This document shows positions 6,179 through 15,934 of a stretch of DNA of 64,000 nucleotides, piece by piece. Under the pieces are notes generated by a model. That model ran no database searches. It was not told where the DNA came from and saw only the letters and a list, made by a program, of their open reading frames with translations. Each line of letters begins with the position of its first letter. The stretch's first letter is position 1. A program made the translations under genes and the position numbers. Source of the DNA: Edaphosphingomonas laterariae (GTDB lineage: Bacteria > Pseudomonadota > Alphaproteobacteria > Sphingomonadales > Sphingomonadaceae); the NCBI RefSeq assembly GCF_900188165.1, contig NZ_FZOS01000001.1, forward strand, positions 1-64,000. The letters run 5' to 3'.

Positions 6179-7822
6179 TCAGGCGTCGAGCGGCCGGCCG
6201 CGGGTTTCGGGCACCAGAAAGGCCATGGTGATCACGCTGATCGCGGTGAAGATCACCGGATACCAGAGCCCCGCATAAAGATCGCCCGTCATCGCGACGA
6301 TGGCGAAGGCCGTCACCGGCAGGAAACCGCCGACCCAGCCCGTGCCCACATGGTAAGGCAGCGACAGCGCGGTATAGCGGACCCGGGCGGGGAAGAGTTC
6401 CACCAGCATTGCGGCCATCGGGCCATATAGCGCCGTCGCGGCGATAACGAACAGCAGCAGGATCGCGCCGATGCCGGCATAGTTCATGCGCGCGGTGTCC
6501 GCCGTCATCGGATAACCGGCGGCCTGTAGCGCGGTGCGGATCGTCTTGGTTTCGTCCGCCTTCAATGCCTTCAGCGCATCGGCTGAAAGCGTGCTGCCAT
6601 CCTTGGGCTGGATCACCTGATCGCCGATCCGCACCTCGGTGGTCGCGCCGGCGGAAAGCGGGGCATTGCGATAGGGGATGCCGCTCGACGCGAGGACGCT
6701 CTTGACAATGTCGCACGCGGTCGAGAATTTGGCCGCGCCAACGGGATCGAACTGGACCGAGCAACTTGCCGGATCGGCGGCCACCACCACGGGGGTGCGG
6801 GCCTGCGCTTCCACAAGCGCCGGGTTGGTAAAGCCCGCCAGCGCGTGGAAGGCCGGGAAGAAGGCGATCAGGCCGACGATCATGCCGCCCAGCATCACCG
6901 GCTTGCGGCCGATCTTGTCCGAAAGCCAGCCGAACAGCACGTAGAAGGGGGCGGAGACCAGCGTCATCGCCATGATCAGCACGTTCACCGTGGTCGGCGG
7001 CACCTGCAGCGATTTTTCGAAGAACACCTGCGAATAGAAGAAGAAGCAGTACCAGAGCGCCCCTTGCGCGCACATCACGCCGAAAAAGGCGAGCAGCACC
7101 AGCTTGATATTGCTCCACTGCCCGAACGCTTCGGCCAGCGGCGCACGCGAAACCTCGCCCTCGGCTTTCATCTTCTGGAAGGTCGGGCTTTCGGTCAGCT
7201 TCAACCGCATCCAGATCGAGATGGCGAGCAGGCCGGCCGAAACGAGGAACGGCACGCGCCAGCCCCAGGCGGCGAAGGCATCCTCGCCGATCGACGTGCG
7301 GGTGGCGAGCACAACCACCAGCGCCGCGATCAGGCCGAAGGCGGCCGACGCCTGGATCCAGCCGGTCGCCTGGCCGCGCTTGTCGGGTTTCGAATGCTCG
7401 GCCACGTAGATCGCGGCACCCCCATATTCGCCCCCCAGCGCCATGCCCTGGAAGATGCGCATCAGGATCAGCAGCGCAGGCCCCCAGATGCCGGCCTGCG
7501 CATAGGTGGGCAGCAGGCCGATGGCGAAGGTGGCGCCGCCCATCAGCGACACGGTGATCAGGAAGGCGCCCTTGCGGCCCAGCCGATCCCCCATCGTGCC
7601 GAACAGGATGGCGCCCAGCGGGCGGAAGGCGAAGCCCGCAGCGAACAGGCCGAGCGCGGCGATGAAGCCGGCCGTTTCGGTCAGCCCGGCGAAGAAGACC
7701 TTGGCAATGACGGGCGCGAGCGCGCCGAAGATGAAGAAATCATACCATTCGAAGGCAGTGCCTGCCGCCGACGCCACCACCACCCGCCGCATCGACGCGC
7801 GTTCGCCCGTGCCTTCACCCAT
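6179..7822 (-). CDS. MFS transporter, metabolite:H+ symporter (MHS) family
   Basis: About 547 aa, 12 predicted membrane segments. The start is followed by VVVASAAGTAFEWYDFF, the family signature of MHS transporters (ProP/ShiA/KgtP type), and the cytoplasmic loop motif GDRLGRKGAF is present. I chose the ATG at 7822; the frame stays open upstream through tRNA-Ser, which is not coding. An extra periplasmic loop of about 110 residues with two Cys sits in the second half, before the segment beginning NYAGIGAILLL. The substrate is probably a small organic acid or zwitterion but cannot be named. Confidence 0.85.
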   Translation of the reverse strand: MGEGTGERASMRRVVVASAAGTAFEWYDFFIFGALAPVIAKVFFAGLTETAGFIAALGLFAAGFAFRPLGAILFGTMGDRLGRKGAFLITVSLMGGATFAIGLLPTYAQAGIWGPALLILMRIFQGMALGGEYGGAAIYVAEHSKPDKRGQATGWIQASAAFGLIAALVVVLATRTSIGEDAFAAWGWRVPFLVSAGLLAISIWMRLKLTESPTFQKMKAEGEVSRAPLAEAFGQWSNIKLVLLAFFGVMCAQGALWYCFFFYSQVFFEKSLQVPPTTVNVLIMAMTLVSAPFYVLFGWLSDKIGRKPVMLGGMIVGLIAFFPAFHALAGFTNPALVEAQARTPVVVAADPASCSVQFDPVGAAKFSTACDIVKSVLASSGIPYRNAPLSAGATTEVRIGDQVIQPKDGSTLSADALKALKADETKTIRTALQAAGYPMTADTARMNYAGIGAILLLFVIAATALYGPMAAMLVELFPARVRYTALSLPYHVGTGWVGGFLPVTAFAIVAMTGDLYAGLWYPVIFTAISVITMAFLVPETRGRPLDA

Positions 7823-7957
7823 TCGCCATCCCCGCCTGTGCTTTGACGCCTCTCTGCGCGAGGTGAGGGGGACCATGCAAGATGGCCATGAAAATCGGGC
7901 ATCCGCAGGCGCAGCCGCGAAAGCTGTCGGCGGCGCTGGGTTCCGGGGCAGGGAAAT

Positions 7958-8047
7958 TGGCGGACAGGGTGGGATTCGAACCCACGGTGGGCTTCCACCC
8001 ACGGCGGTTTTCAAGACCGCTGCCTTAAACCACTCGGCCACCTGTCC
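7958..8047 (-). tRNA. tRNA-Ser (UGA)
   Basis: Read on the minus strand, the acceptor arms GGACAGG/CCTGTCC, a class II long variable arm, T-loop GGTTCGAATCC and an encoded CCA end (7958-7960) are visible. The anticodon TGA is at 8013-8011. Confidence 0.96.
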
Positions 8048-8164
8048 GCTGGGCGCGCTTATCACCAAGCACGGCCGATCGTGCAAGCGGTGTGATATCT
8101 TTCCAAGAAAAGGGATTCACCTGCCTGCGCCTCTGTGGCACCAAGGGCGGGTAAGGGGTTATTT

Positions 8165-9235
8165 ATGCGTATTTCGTTCCGCATCCTGGCGCTTGCCGCC
8201 GCATTGGCCGTGCTGCCCAACAAGGGGGTGGCGCAAAGTGCTGCCACGTCCGACGCGGCAGCCTCGGCTGACGAGAACGCGGCTTTCCAGGCGTTTCTGC
8301 GCAGTATCCGGCCGCGCGCACTGGCGGCGGGGGTTCGGCCGGCGACGTTCGACAGCGCCACGGCAGGGCTTACCTTTAACGCCCGCGTGATCCGGCTCGA
8401 TCGGGCGCAACCCGGCGGCAATCCCAACGCGCCGGCAGCCGCTATCCCGCGCTTCGCGCCCTATAAGGCCCGGCATGTCGATGCCGATCGCATCAATCGC
8501 GGCCGCAAGCGTTATCAGGATCTTCGGCCCCGGCTGGCGCGGATCGAACAGCGCACCGGCGTGCCCGAATCGATCATGATGGCGATCTACGGCCACGAAA
8601 CCGGATATGGCACCTATACGGGCGACTTCGATCTCATTCGCTCGCTGGCGAGCCTCGCTTATGACGGCCGCCGCCGCGAACTGTTCACGGCAGAACTGAT
8701 CGCGACATTGCAGTTGCTCGATCGCGGCATTCCTCGGTCGACGCTCAAGGGCAGCTGGGCCGGGGCGACCGGCTATCCGCAGTTTCTGCCGAGCATGTAT
8801 CAGCGGCTTGCCGTGGACGGCGATGGCGACGGGCGGATCGATATCTGGTCGAACGAGACGGACGCGCTGGCGTCGATCGGCAATTATCTGGTTCAGGCCG
8901 GATGGAAGCCCAACGTGCCCTGGGGTGTTGCGGCGATCGTGCCGACGGCCTTCGATCGCAGCGCCGTCCGCCCGCTGCTGCGTTCGCCGCGCTGCGCGCG
9001 CGTGCATGAACGGCACAGCCGCTGGCTGTCGATCGGCGAGTGGAAGGCGATGGGGGTCCGCGTTACGGGTTGGCCGGCGCCGGCCGATGGCGAATTGGCG
9101 ACGCTGCTCGAACCTGACGGCCCGGGCGCGACGGCCTATCTGCTGACCAACAATTACCGCGTCATTCTCGATTATAACTGCTCCAATTTCTACGCGCTGT
9201 CGGTCGGGCTGCTTGCCGATGAAGTGGCGCGCTGA
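8165..9235 (+). CDS. Lytic murein transglycosylase (MltB/SltB family)
   Basis: Periplasmic enzyme that cleaves glycan strands to 1,6-anhydro-muropeptides. It has a signal peptide (residues ~1-26, ending GVAQS), then the MltB-type domain with the catalytic Glu in GHETGYG (about residue 152) and the conserved motif GSWAGATGYPQFLPS. The C-terminal ~60 residues resemble the extra module of secreted MltB-like proteins. The ATG at 8165 follows an AAGGGGT ribosome site; the frame also has an upstream GTG. It overlaps rlpA by 17 bp and heads a cell-wall gene run. Confidence 0.9.
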   Translation: MRISFRILALAAALAVLPNKGVAQSAATSDAAASADENAAFQAFLRSIRPRALAAGVRPATFDSATAGLTFNARVIRLDRAQPGGNPNAPAAAIPRFAPYKARHVDADRINRGRKRYQDLRPRLARIEQRTGVPESIMMAIYGHETGYGTYTGDFDLIRSLASLAYDGRRRELFTAELIATLQLLDRGIPRSTLKGSWAGATGYPQFLPSMYQRLAVDGDGDGRIDIWSNETDALASIGNYLVQAGWKPNVPWGVAAIVPTAFDRSAVRPLLRSPRCARVHERHSRWLSIGEWKAMGVRVTGWPAPADGELATLLEPDGPGATAYLLTNNYRVILDYNCSNFYALSVGLLADEVAR

Positions 9236-10004
9236 ACTGGCCGTACTGGCGGCGGCGACGCTGCTGTCGGCCTGCGCCTCGACCCGCCAGGTCAGCGACG
9301 GCGCGGTCAAGATCGGCAAGCCCTATCAGGTCGGCGGGCGGACCTATGTGCCGCGCGACGACCGCGATTATGACGAAACCGGCATGGCGTCCTGGTATGG
9401 CGGCCAGCATCACGGGCGATTGACCGCCAATGGCGAGCGGTTCGACATGGATGGGCTGTCCGCCGCGCACCCGACATTGCCGATGCCGAGCTATGCCGAA
9501 GTCACCGCGCTCAAGACCGGGCGGACGATCCTCGTCCGCATCAACGATCGCGGGCCGTTCGCGGCCAATCGCATTCTCGATCTGTCGCGTGGATCGGCGC
9601 GGGCGCTGGGCGTGGAAAAGGAAGGCGTGGCGCGGGTTCGCGTGCGGCGGGTCTATCCTTCGGAAGCGCAGCGCAAGGCGCTGCTGCGGGGGCGCGAAGT
9701 GCGGGTGGCGTCGGTTGCGCCGTCGCCAGCGCGTCCGGCAACTGCGCCGGTTGTGGCACCGGTGGGATCGCAGGCCGCCATCCTCGATCGCTACATCCAG
9801 GTTGCCGCCTTCGGCGATGGCGACCGTGCCGATGCGCTGGCGGCGGGCCTGCGGGATGTCGCCACCGCGTCGGTCTCGCCGGGCGGTGATCTCTACCGCG
9901 TGCGCCTTGGCCCCTTCGTCGATGAAGCCGCGACCTTCTCTGCGCTGGCGGAGGTGCGCAGGCGCGGCTATCAGGATGCACATATCGTCTCCGCCAATCC
10001 GTGA
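9219..10004 (+). CDS. rlpA: RlpA-like septal lytic transglycosylase lipoprotein with SPOR domain
   Basis: 261 aa. Lipoprotein signal ending LLSACAS, then the double-psi beta-barrel domain (MASWYGGQHHGRLTANGERFD at about residue 50, with the catalytic-type Asp in INDRGPF) and a C-terminal SPOR domain (YIQVAAFGD to the end) that binds denuded septal glycan. The family cleaves peptide-free glycan during division. The ATG at 9219 lies inside the end of the MltB-like gene, so the two are translationally linked. Confidence 0.92.
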   Translation: MKWRAELAVLAAATLLSACASTRQVSDGAVKIGKPYQVGGRTYVPRDDRDYDETGMASWYGGQHHGRLTANGERFDMDGLSAAHPTLPMPSYAEVTALKTGRTILVRINDRGPFAANRILDLSRGSARALGVEKEGVARVRVRRVYPSEAQRKALLRGREVRVASVAPSPARPATAPVVAPVGSQAAILDRYIQVAAFGDGDRADALAAGLRDVATASVSPGGDLYRVRLGPFVDEAATFSALAEVRRRGYQDAHIVSANP

Positions 10005-10050
10005 ATCGGCCCGCCGGTGAACGGACAGTCCTGAAAGAGCATCAGCCGGA

Positions 10051-11235
10051 ATGATCGTGATGACCCGCCAGCTTCTCCTTGCAGCCGCCGCTGCTTCCGT
10101 TCTCGCCGTGCCGGCGCCCGCCGCCGCGCCGCCGTTCCAGACGGACGCGCCGGTCGCCTATATGAAGGATCTGTCCTCGGGCGCCGTGCTCTATGCCAAG
10201 GATGCGGATCGCCGCATGCCGCCGGCGTCGATGGCGAAGATGATGACGGTCTATGTCGCCTTCGATCTCATCAAGAAGGGTGAGCTCAAGCTCGACCAGA
10301 TGATCACCGTGCGGCCGGAAACCTGGCGCCAGTGGCATGGCCCGCAGGCGGGATCGACGATGTTCCTGTCGCCGGGCGAACAGGTGAGCGTGCAGAACCT
10401 GCTCCACGGGATCGTCACGCTTTCGGGCAATGATGCCTGCGTCGTGCTGGCCGAAGGCATCGCCGGGACGGAGCCGGCATTCGTGGCGCTGATGAACCAG
10501 CGCGCGAAGGAACTGGGTCTCGCCAATTCCAATTTCGGCACGTCGAACGGCTGGCCGGATAATGGCGCCACCTATGTGACGGCACATGATCTGGGCGAAC
10601 TCGCCGCGCGGACGATTCAGGACTTCCCTGATCTCTACAAGGCTTTCTACAGCCAGAAGGAGTTCACCTGGGGCAAGACCATGGGCAATGGCTCGGCCAT
10701 CACCCAGCAGAACCGCGATCCCCTGCTGGGCCGCGTGTCCGGCGCCGATGGCCTCAAGACCGGCCATACCGAAGAAGCGGGCTATGGCTTCACCGGATCG
10801 GCCGAACAGAATGGCCGCCGTCTGGTGATGGTGGTGGCCGGGTTGACGAGTTCCAACCAGCGCATCGAACAGTCGGTCGCCTTCATGGATTGGGGATTCC
10901 GGGCGTGGAAGGCCGTGCCGCTGGTCGCCAAGGGCAAGAAGGTTCAGGACGCCGAGGTGCAGCTGGGCGACGTCCGCTCAGTCGGCCTTGTCGCGCCGCG
11001 TGACCTGGCCGTCACCGTGCCGGCGGGTGCTGCCGGCAACATGAAGGTGACGGTCGTCTATAACGGGCCGATCAAGGCGCCGATCAAGGCTGGCCAGCAT
11101 ATCGCCGATCTCGTCGTGCAGACCGGCGATACGCCGCCGCAGATGATGCCGCTGGTCGCCGACAAGGCGGTGGAGGAAGCGGGCTTCTTCGATCGCATCG
11201 CCGCCGGCTTCCGCTGGCTGTTCGGGCTCGCCTGA
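10051..11235 (+). CDS. D-alanyl-D-alanine carboxypeptidase (PBP5/6 family)
   Basis: 394 aa. Signal peptide (to about residue 26), then the low-molecular-mass PBP domain with SMAK (nucleophile near residue 60), SGN (about residue 129) and KTG in DGLKTGHT. A C-terminal beta domain and a terminal amphipathic helix (FFDRIAAGFRWLFGLA) anchor it to the membrane surface, as in E. coli DacA. It trims terminal D-Ala from muropeptides. A second ATG at 10060 is possible. It lies between rlpA and tmk in one direction. Confidence 0.93.
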   Translation: MIVMTRQLLLAAAAASVLAVPAPAAAPPFQTDAPVAYMKDLSSGAVLYAKDADRRMPPASMAKMMTVYVAFDLIKKGELKLDQMITVRPETWRQWHGPQAGSTMFLSPGEQVSVQNLLHGIVTLSGNDACVVLAEGIAGTEPAFVALMNQRAKELGLANSNFGTSNGWPDNGATYVTAHDLGELAARTIQDFPDLYKAFYSQKEFTWGKTMGNGSAITQQNRDPLLGRVSGADGLKTGHTEEAGYGFTGSAEQNGRRLVMVVAGLTSSNQRIEQSVAFMDWGFRAWKAVPLVAKGKKVQDAEVQLGDVRSVGLVAPRDLAVTVPAGAAGNMKVTVVYNGPIKAPIKAGQHIADLVVQTGDTPPQMMPLVADKAVEEAGFFDRIAAGFRWLFGLA

Positions 11236-11252
11236 TCGAAGAGCGCGGGGGC

Positions 11253-11876
11253 GTGGCACGCGGGCGTTTCATCAGCCTCGAAGGCGGGGAAGGGGTCGGC
11301 AAGTCGACGCAATTGCGCGCGCTTGCCGCCGCCCTTCGCGCGCGCGGTCATGACGTCATCGAGACGCGCGAACCGGGCGGCAGTGCGGGGGCGGAGGCGA
11401 TCCGCTCGCTGCTGCTCGACGGCGATGCCGGTCGCTGGACGCCGGCGGCCGAAGCGCTGCTGTTCGCGGCGGCGCGCGCCGATCATGTTGCCAAGACCAT
11501 CCTGCCGGCGCTGGAAGCCGGCCAATGGGTGCTGTCCGATCGTTTCCTCGATAGCTCGCTCGCCTATCAGGGCGGCGCGGACGGGATTGGCGAAGCGGTG
11601 ATCCGTCAGCTTCATCAGGTGGGCAGCAATGGCTTTCTGCCCGATCGCACCTTGTTGCTGGCATTGCCGGAGGCCGAGGCCGCAGGGCGGGCGGCAGCGC
11701 GCGATCGTGGCGCGGCCGATCGCTTTGGCGCGCGCGATGCGGCCTATCACGCGCGGGTGGCAGCGGCTTTCGCTCAACTCGCCGCCGGTGACCCGGCGCG
11801 CTTCCGCATCGTCGATTCGTCCGGCAGCGCGGAAGACGTGACCGCCCGGCTGCTCGCTGCGATCGACGATCTATGA
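11253..11876 (+). CDS. tmk: Thymidylate kinase
   Basis: 207 aa. Phosphorylates dTMP to dTDP. P-loop GGEGVGKST near the N-terminus, then TREPGGS, DRFLDSSLAYQG and the LID region with RGAADRFGARD. It starts with GTG at 11253, 17 bp after the carboxypeptidase stop, and ends in an ATGA overlap with holB. The tmk-holB order is common in bacteria. Confidence 0.95.
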   Translation: MARGRFISLEGGEGVGKSTQLRALAAALRARGHDVIETREPGGSAGAEAIRSLLLDGDAGRWTPAAEALLFAAARADHVAKTILPALEAGQWVLSDRFLDSSLAYQGGADGIGEAVIRQLHQVGSNGFLPDRTLLLALPEAEAAGRAAARDRGAADRFGARDAAYHARVAAAFAQLAAGDPARFRIVDSSGSAEDVTARLLAAIDDL

Positions 11877-12859
11877 CGCCGATCGGCCACCGCGAACAGC
11901 TTGCCGCTTTCCGCGCCGCGATCGGGCAGGGGCGGATGCACCACGCCTGGCTGCTCGCCGGGCCGCAGGGCGTGGGCAAGGCGATGTTCGCGCAAGCCGC
12001 CGCCGCGCGCTATCTGGCGGAAGGGACCGATCGGCCGCCTGCCGGCCCCGGCCTGGATGTCGCCGAAGACCATCCCACCGCGAAGCTGATCGCTGCCGGT
12101 AGCCATCCCGATTATCGCCAGCTGGCGCGCCTGCCGCGGGACAAGACGGGCGATCTGGCCCGCAACATCACGATCGATCAGGTGCGTGGCCTTCAGCCAT
12201 TCTTCTCGGTCACGCCCAGCATGTCCGCGCGGCGCACGGTGATCATCGACGCGATCGACGATCTCGAGCGGCCGGCGGCCAATGCCCTTTTGAAGAATCT
12301 GGAAGAACCGCCGGCGGACACGCTGTTCCTGCTCGTCAGCCATTCGCCGGGGCGGCTGCTCCCCACAATCCGCTCGCGTTGCCGGCTGCTCCGCTTCGGC
12401 GCGCTGGACGATGGCGATATGGGCGTGGCGCTGCGACGCTTGCTGCCCGGGGCGTCCGACACCGAAATCGCGGCGCTGGTGGCAAGCGGTGGCGGCGCCC
12501 CGGGCCGCGCCCTGCGCTTTGCCGGTCTCGACATATCGGCGATCGACTCGGCGCTGCTGAACCTCGCCCGCGATGGCGATCCTTCGAACGCGCAGCGCAT
12601 GGCGCTCGCCAAGGCCCTGGCGCTCAAGGCGGCCCAGCCGCGCTACGAGATTTTCCTCGAAAGGCTGCCGGCGTTCATCGCCGCGCAGGCAAAGGCCCGT
12701 GAAGGCGCCGCTTTGGCACGCGCGATCGAGCTTTGGGAAAAAGCGCGACGGCTGGCCGAAACTGCGGTTCGCTTGTCGCTGGATCCGCAAACGACTGTTT
12801 TCGAGCTCGCCACTTTGGTCGCGGCGCTTGCTCCCGGAGCCGACCGCGCTAAAGCCTGA
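11873..12859 (+). CDS. holB: DNA polymerase III subunit delta'
   Basis: 328 aa clamp-loader subunit. AAA+ fold with a P-loop (GPQGVGKAMF) and the delta'-type SRC-like segment in IRSRCRLLRF. ALLKNLEEPPADTLFLL is a strong family motif. Start coupled to tmk by ATGA; metG follows after 3 bp. Confidence 0.93.
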   Translation: MTPIGHREQLAAFRAAIGQGRMHHAWLLAGPQGVGKAMFAQAAAARYLAEGTDRPPAGPGLDVAEDHPTAKLIAAGSHPDYRQLARLPRDKTGDLARNITIDQVRGLQPFFSVTPSMSARRTVIIDAIDDLERPAANALLKNLEEPPADTLFLLVSHSPGRLLPTIRSRCRLLRFGALDDGDMGVALRRLLPGASDTEIAALVASGGGAPGRALRFAGLDISAIDSALLNLARDGDPSNAQRMALAKALALKAAQPRYEIFLERLPAFIAAQAKAREGAALARAIELWEKARRLAETAVRLSLDPQTTVFELATLVAALAPGADRAKA

Positions 12860-12862
12860 GAC

Positions 12863-14383
12863 ATGGCTGAACCATTCTACATCACCACCGCAATCTCCTA
12901 TCCCAATGGGCGCCCGCACATCGGGCATGCCTATGAAGTTATCGCGACGGATGCGATCGCCCGCTTCCGGCGGATGCAGGGCCGCGACGTGTTCTTCATG
13001 ACGGGCACCGACGAACATGGCCTGAAGATGGATCAGGCGGCGCGTGCGCGTGGCATTTCCCCGCGTGAGCTTGCGGATGAAATGTCCGGATATTTCCGTG
13101 AGATGGCATCGGTTCTGAATATTTCGAATGATCGCTTCATTCGCACGTCCGAACCCGCCCATTATGCGGCGAGCCAGGCGCTGTGGCGCGCGATGGTGGC
13201 CAATGGCGACATCTATGCCGGTCGTTATGAAGGCTGGTATTCGGTGCGCGATGAGGCGTTTTATGACGAGAAGGAACTCGTCGCCGACGAATCCGGCCAG
13301 AAATTGTCGCCGCAGGGCACGCCGGTCGAGTGGACGGTGGAGGAAAGCTGGTTCTTCCGCCTGTCGGCTTATGGCGATCGCCTGCTGGAACTTTATGAAC
13401 AGAACCCGGATTTCATCCGGCCGGAAAGCCGCCGCAACGAGGTGATCAGCTTCGTTAAGGGCGGCCTTTCGGACCTTTCGATCTCGCGGACCAGCTTTGA
13501 TTGGGGCGTGCCGGTTCCCGATGCGCCGGGCCATGTGATGTATGTGTGGGTCGATGCCCTGACCAATTATCTGACGGGCGTAGGATATCCGGATAATACA
13601 GAATCTTATCGCAAGTTCTGGCCAGCCGATCTGCACATCATCGGCAAGGATATCGTGCGCTTCCATGCGGTCTATTGGCCGGCCTTCCTGATGTCGGCCA
13701 ATCTGCCGTTGCCCCGCCAGGTGTTCGGCCATGGCTTCCTGCTCAACCGGGGCGAGAAGATGTCGAAGTCGGTCGGCAATGTCGTCGATCCGATGGAGAT
13801 GGCGCGGACCTATGGCGTCGATCAGCTGCGCTATTTCCTGCTGCGCGAAGTGAGCTTCGGCCAGGACGGTTCGTACAGCCATGAAGCCATCGTCACCCGT
13901 TCCAATGCCGATCTTGCCAACGGACTGGGCAATCTCGCCCAGCGCTGCCTGTCGATGATCGCCAAGAATTGCGGTGGGGTCGTGCCGGGCACGGGCGCGC
14001 CGGCCGCCGTGCTGGATGCCGCCGCTTTGCAGGCACGGGTGGAGGAAGCGATGGCCAGCCTCGCCATCCATCGCGCGCTCGAAGTGATCTGGGAAGGCGT
14101 GGCCGAGGCCAATCGCTATTTTGCCGACAGTGCGCCCTGGGCATTGCGCAAGACCGATCCCGAAGGGGCCGATGCCATCCTGCACGCCACGGCGGAGGCG
14201 ATCCGCCTGCTCGCCATTCTGGTTCGCTGGGCCATCCCGGAAAGCGCGGATAAACTGCTCGATCAGCTGGCTCAGCCGGCCGATGCGCGTGACTTTGCCG
14301 CGCTCGCGACGCCGATCATGCCCGGCACGACGCTTCCGGCACCGCAGGGCGTGTTCCCGCGTTGGGTGGAACAGGAAGGCTGA
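12863..14383 (+). CDS. metG: Methionyl-tRNA synthetase (zinc-less form)
   Basis: 506 aa class I aminoacyl-tRNA synthetase charging tRNA-Met. HIGH motif in [33 protein letters not shown] and the KMSKS loop EKMSKSVGN are present. The connective-peptide region ([18 protein letters not shown]) lacks the Cys pairs of zinc-binding MetG, and there is no C-terminal tRNA-binding domain, matching the ~510-aa form usual in alphaproteobacteria. Confidence 0.96.
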   Translation: MAEPFYITTAISYPNGRPHIGHAYEVIATDAIARFRRMQGRDVFFMTGTDEHGLKMDQAARARGISPRELADEMSGYFREMASVLNISNDRFIRTSEPAHYAASQALWRAMVANGDIYAGRYEGWYSVRDEAFYDEKELVADESGQKLSPQGTPVEWTVEESWFFRLSAYGDRLLELYEQNPDFIRPESRRNEVISFVKGGLSDLSISRTSFDWGVPVPDAPGHVMYVWVDALTNYLTGVGYPDNTESYRKFWPADLHIIGKDIVRFHAVYWPAFLMSANLPLPRQVFGHGFLLNRGEKMSKSVGNVVDPMEMARTYGVDQLRYFLLREVSFGQDGSYSHEAIVTRSNADLANGLGNLAQRCLSMIAKNCGGVVPGTGAPAAVLDAAALQARVEEAMASLAIHRALEVIWEGVAEANRYFADSAPWALRKTDPEGADAILHATAEAIRLLAILVRWAIPESADKLLDQLAQPADARDFAALATPIMPGTTLPAPQGVFPRWVEQEG

Positions 14384-15159
14384 TGTTCGTCGATAGCCAC
14401 TGTCACCTGAATTATGGCGGCCTGGTCGAGGATCAGGCCGCCGTGCTGGCGCGCGCGCGCGGTGCGGGCGTTTCGACGATGCTCAACATCTCGACGCGCG
14501 AACGGGAGTGGGGCGAGATCATCGCCACGGCCGAGCGAGAGCCTGATGTGTGGGCGTCGGTCGGCATTCACCCGCATGAGGCGGATGAGCATCCCGACGT
14601 CGATACCGCCCGATTGGTGGCCATGGCCGCGCATCCCCGCGTGATCGCGATCGGCGAAACAGGCCTCGATTATTATTATGATCATTCCGATCGCGACCGG
14701 CAGCGGGCGAGCTTCCGCGCGCATATCGCCGCCGCCCGCGAAACCGGCTTGCCGCTCATCGTCCATACCCGCGATGCCGAGGAGGACACCGCCTCTATCC
14801 TGCGTGACGAAATGGGGCGGGGCGCTTATCCCGGCGTCATCCACTGCTTCACGGCCAGCGACGATTTCGCGCGGATCGCCCTCGATCTGGGGTTGTACAT
14901 TTCGATTTCGGGGATCGCGACGTTCAAGAATGCCAAGGAGTTGCAGGCGACCGCTGCGACCATTCCTGCGGACCGGCTGCTGATCGAAACCGATGCCCCC
15001 TTCCTTGCCCCGGTGCCCCATCGCGGCAAGACGTGCGAGCCGGCCTTCGTGGCCGACACGGCACGCTTTCTTGCGGATCTTCGTGGGGTGAGCATCGAAG
15101 ATTTGGCAATAGAAACGTCTGATAACTTCTTCAATTTATTCTCAAAGGCGCGGCGCTGA
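14383..15159 (+). CDS. TatD-family deoxyribonuclease/metal-dependent hydrolase
   Basis: 258 aa TIM-barrel hydrolase. Metal ligands are visible in MFVDSHCHL at the N-terminus, GETGLDYYYDH, IVHTRDAEEDT, GVIHCFTAS and LIETDAPFLAP. The ATG at 14383 shares one base with the metG stop and follows AGGAAGG. metG followed by a TatD gene and an MBL hydrolase is a recurring alphaproteobacterial order. Confidence 0.93.
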   Translation: MFVDSHCHLNYGGLVEDQAAVLARARGAGVSTMLNISTREREWGEIIATAEREPDVWASVGIHPHEADEHPDVDTARLVAMAAHPRVIAIGETGLDYYYDHSDRDRQRASFRAHIAAARETGLPLIVHTRDAEEDTASILRDEMGRGAYPGVIHCFTASDDFARIALDLGLYISISGIATFKNAKELQATAATIPADRLLIETDAPFLAPVPHRGKTCEPAFVADTARFLADLRGVSIEDLAIETSDNFFNLFSKARR

Positions 15160-15163
15160 CCTT

Positions 15164-15934
15164 ATGGGGATGAGGGCGCGCATCCTTGGCTGCGGCACCT
15201 CATCCGGCGTGCCGCGGATCGGCAACGATTGGGGCGCGTGCGATCCCGCCGACCCGCGCAACCGCCGCCGCCGCGCTTCCGTGCTGGTCGAAAGCGATAC
15301 GACCCGCATCCTGATCGACACGAGCCCGGATCTGCGCGAGCAGCTGCTCGATGCCGCCGTTTCTGATGTGGACGCGGTGATCTGGACGCACGACCATGCC
15401 GATCATTGCCACGGCATCGATGACCTTAGGCAACTGTTCCACGCACGCGGCACACCCGTGGCGGCCTATGCGCGCTCCTGGACGCTCGACGCGCTCAGGC
15501 AGCGTTTCGGCTATGCGTTCGAGGGCAAGGAGGGTTATCCTCCGATCGTGAGCGGCCATGATCTGCCCGACCAATTGGTCATCGGCGATATCGCGATCGC
15601 CTGCGCGGATCAGCCGCACGGGTCGATCACTTCCGTTGGGCTGCGTTTCGAGCATGACGGGAAGTCCATGGCCTATGCCACTGATTTCAATGAAATGACG
15701 GCCGCGATGGAGCGCCTTTATAGCGGCCTCGATCTCTGGATCGTCGATGCGCTCCGTCGGCGGCCGCACCCCACGCATCCGCATCTGGGGCAGACGCTTG
15801 GCTGGATCGAGCGGTTCGGCGCCCGCCGCGCGGTGCTGACGCACATGGACCAGTCAATGGATTATGCCGGGCTGGCGGCGGAATTGCCCGCCAATGTCGA
15901 ACCGGGCATGGATGGACAGGTGGTGATGGCATGA
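15164..15934 (+). CDS. MBL-fold metallo-hydrolase (PhnP-like)
   Basis: 256 aa. GCGTSSGVPRIG at the N-terminus and the metallo-beta-lactamase motif THDHADHCHG (about residue 75) define the PhnP-like phosphodiesterase branch; further ligands are in YATDFNEM and LTHMDQSMDY. The exact substrate (cyclic phosphate or similar) cannot be told. It starts 4 bp after the TatD gene and overlaps the next ORF by 4 bp. Confidence 0.9.
   Translation: MGMRARILGCGTSSGVPRIGNDWGACDPADPRNRRRRASVLVESDTTRILIDTSPDLREQLLDAAVSDVDAVIWTHDHADHCHGIDDLRQLFHARGTPVAAYARSWTLDALRQRFGYAFEGKEGYPPIVSGHDLPDQLVIGDIAIACADQPHGSITSVGLRFEHDGKSMAYATDFNEMTAAMERLYSGLDLWIVDALRRRPHPTHPHLGQTLGWIERFGARRAVLTHMDQSMDYAGLAAELPANVEPGMDGQVVMA

Noticed and set aside
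7823-8086. N-terminal extension of the MHS transporter
   Set aside because: The open frame runs through tRNA-Ser; the MHS signature begins only after the ATG at 7822.
12863-14383. metG considered truncated because it lacks the Cys knuckle and C-terminal domain
   Set aside because: All catalytic motifs are present and about 510 aa without zinc ligands is the normal alphaproteobacterial form.
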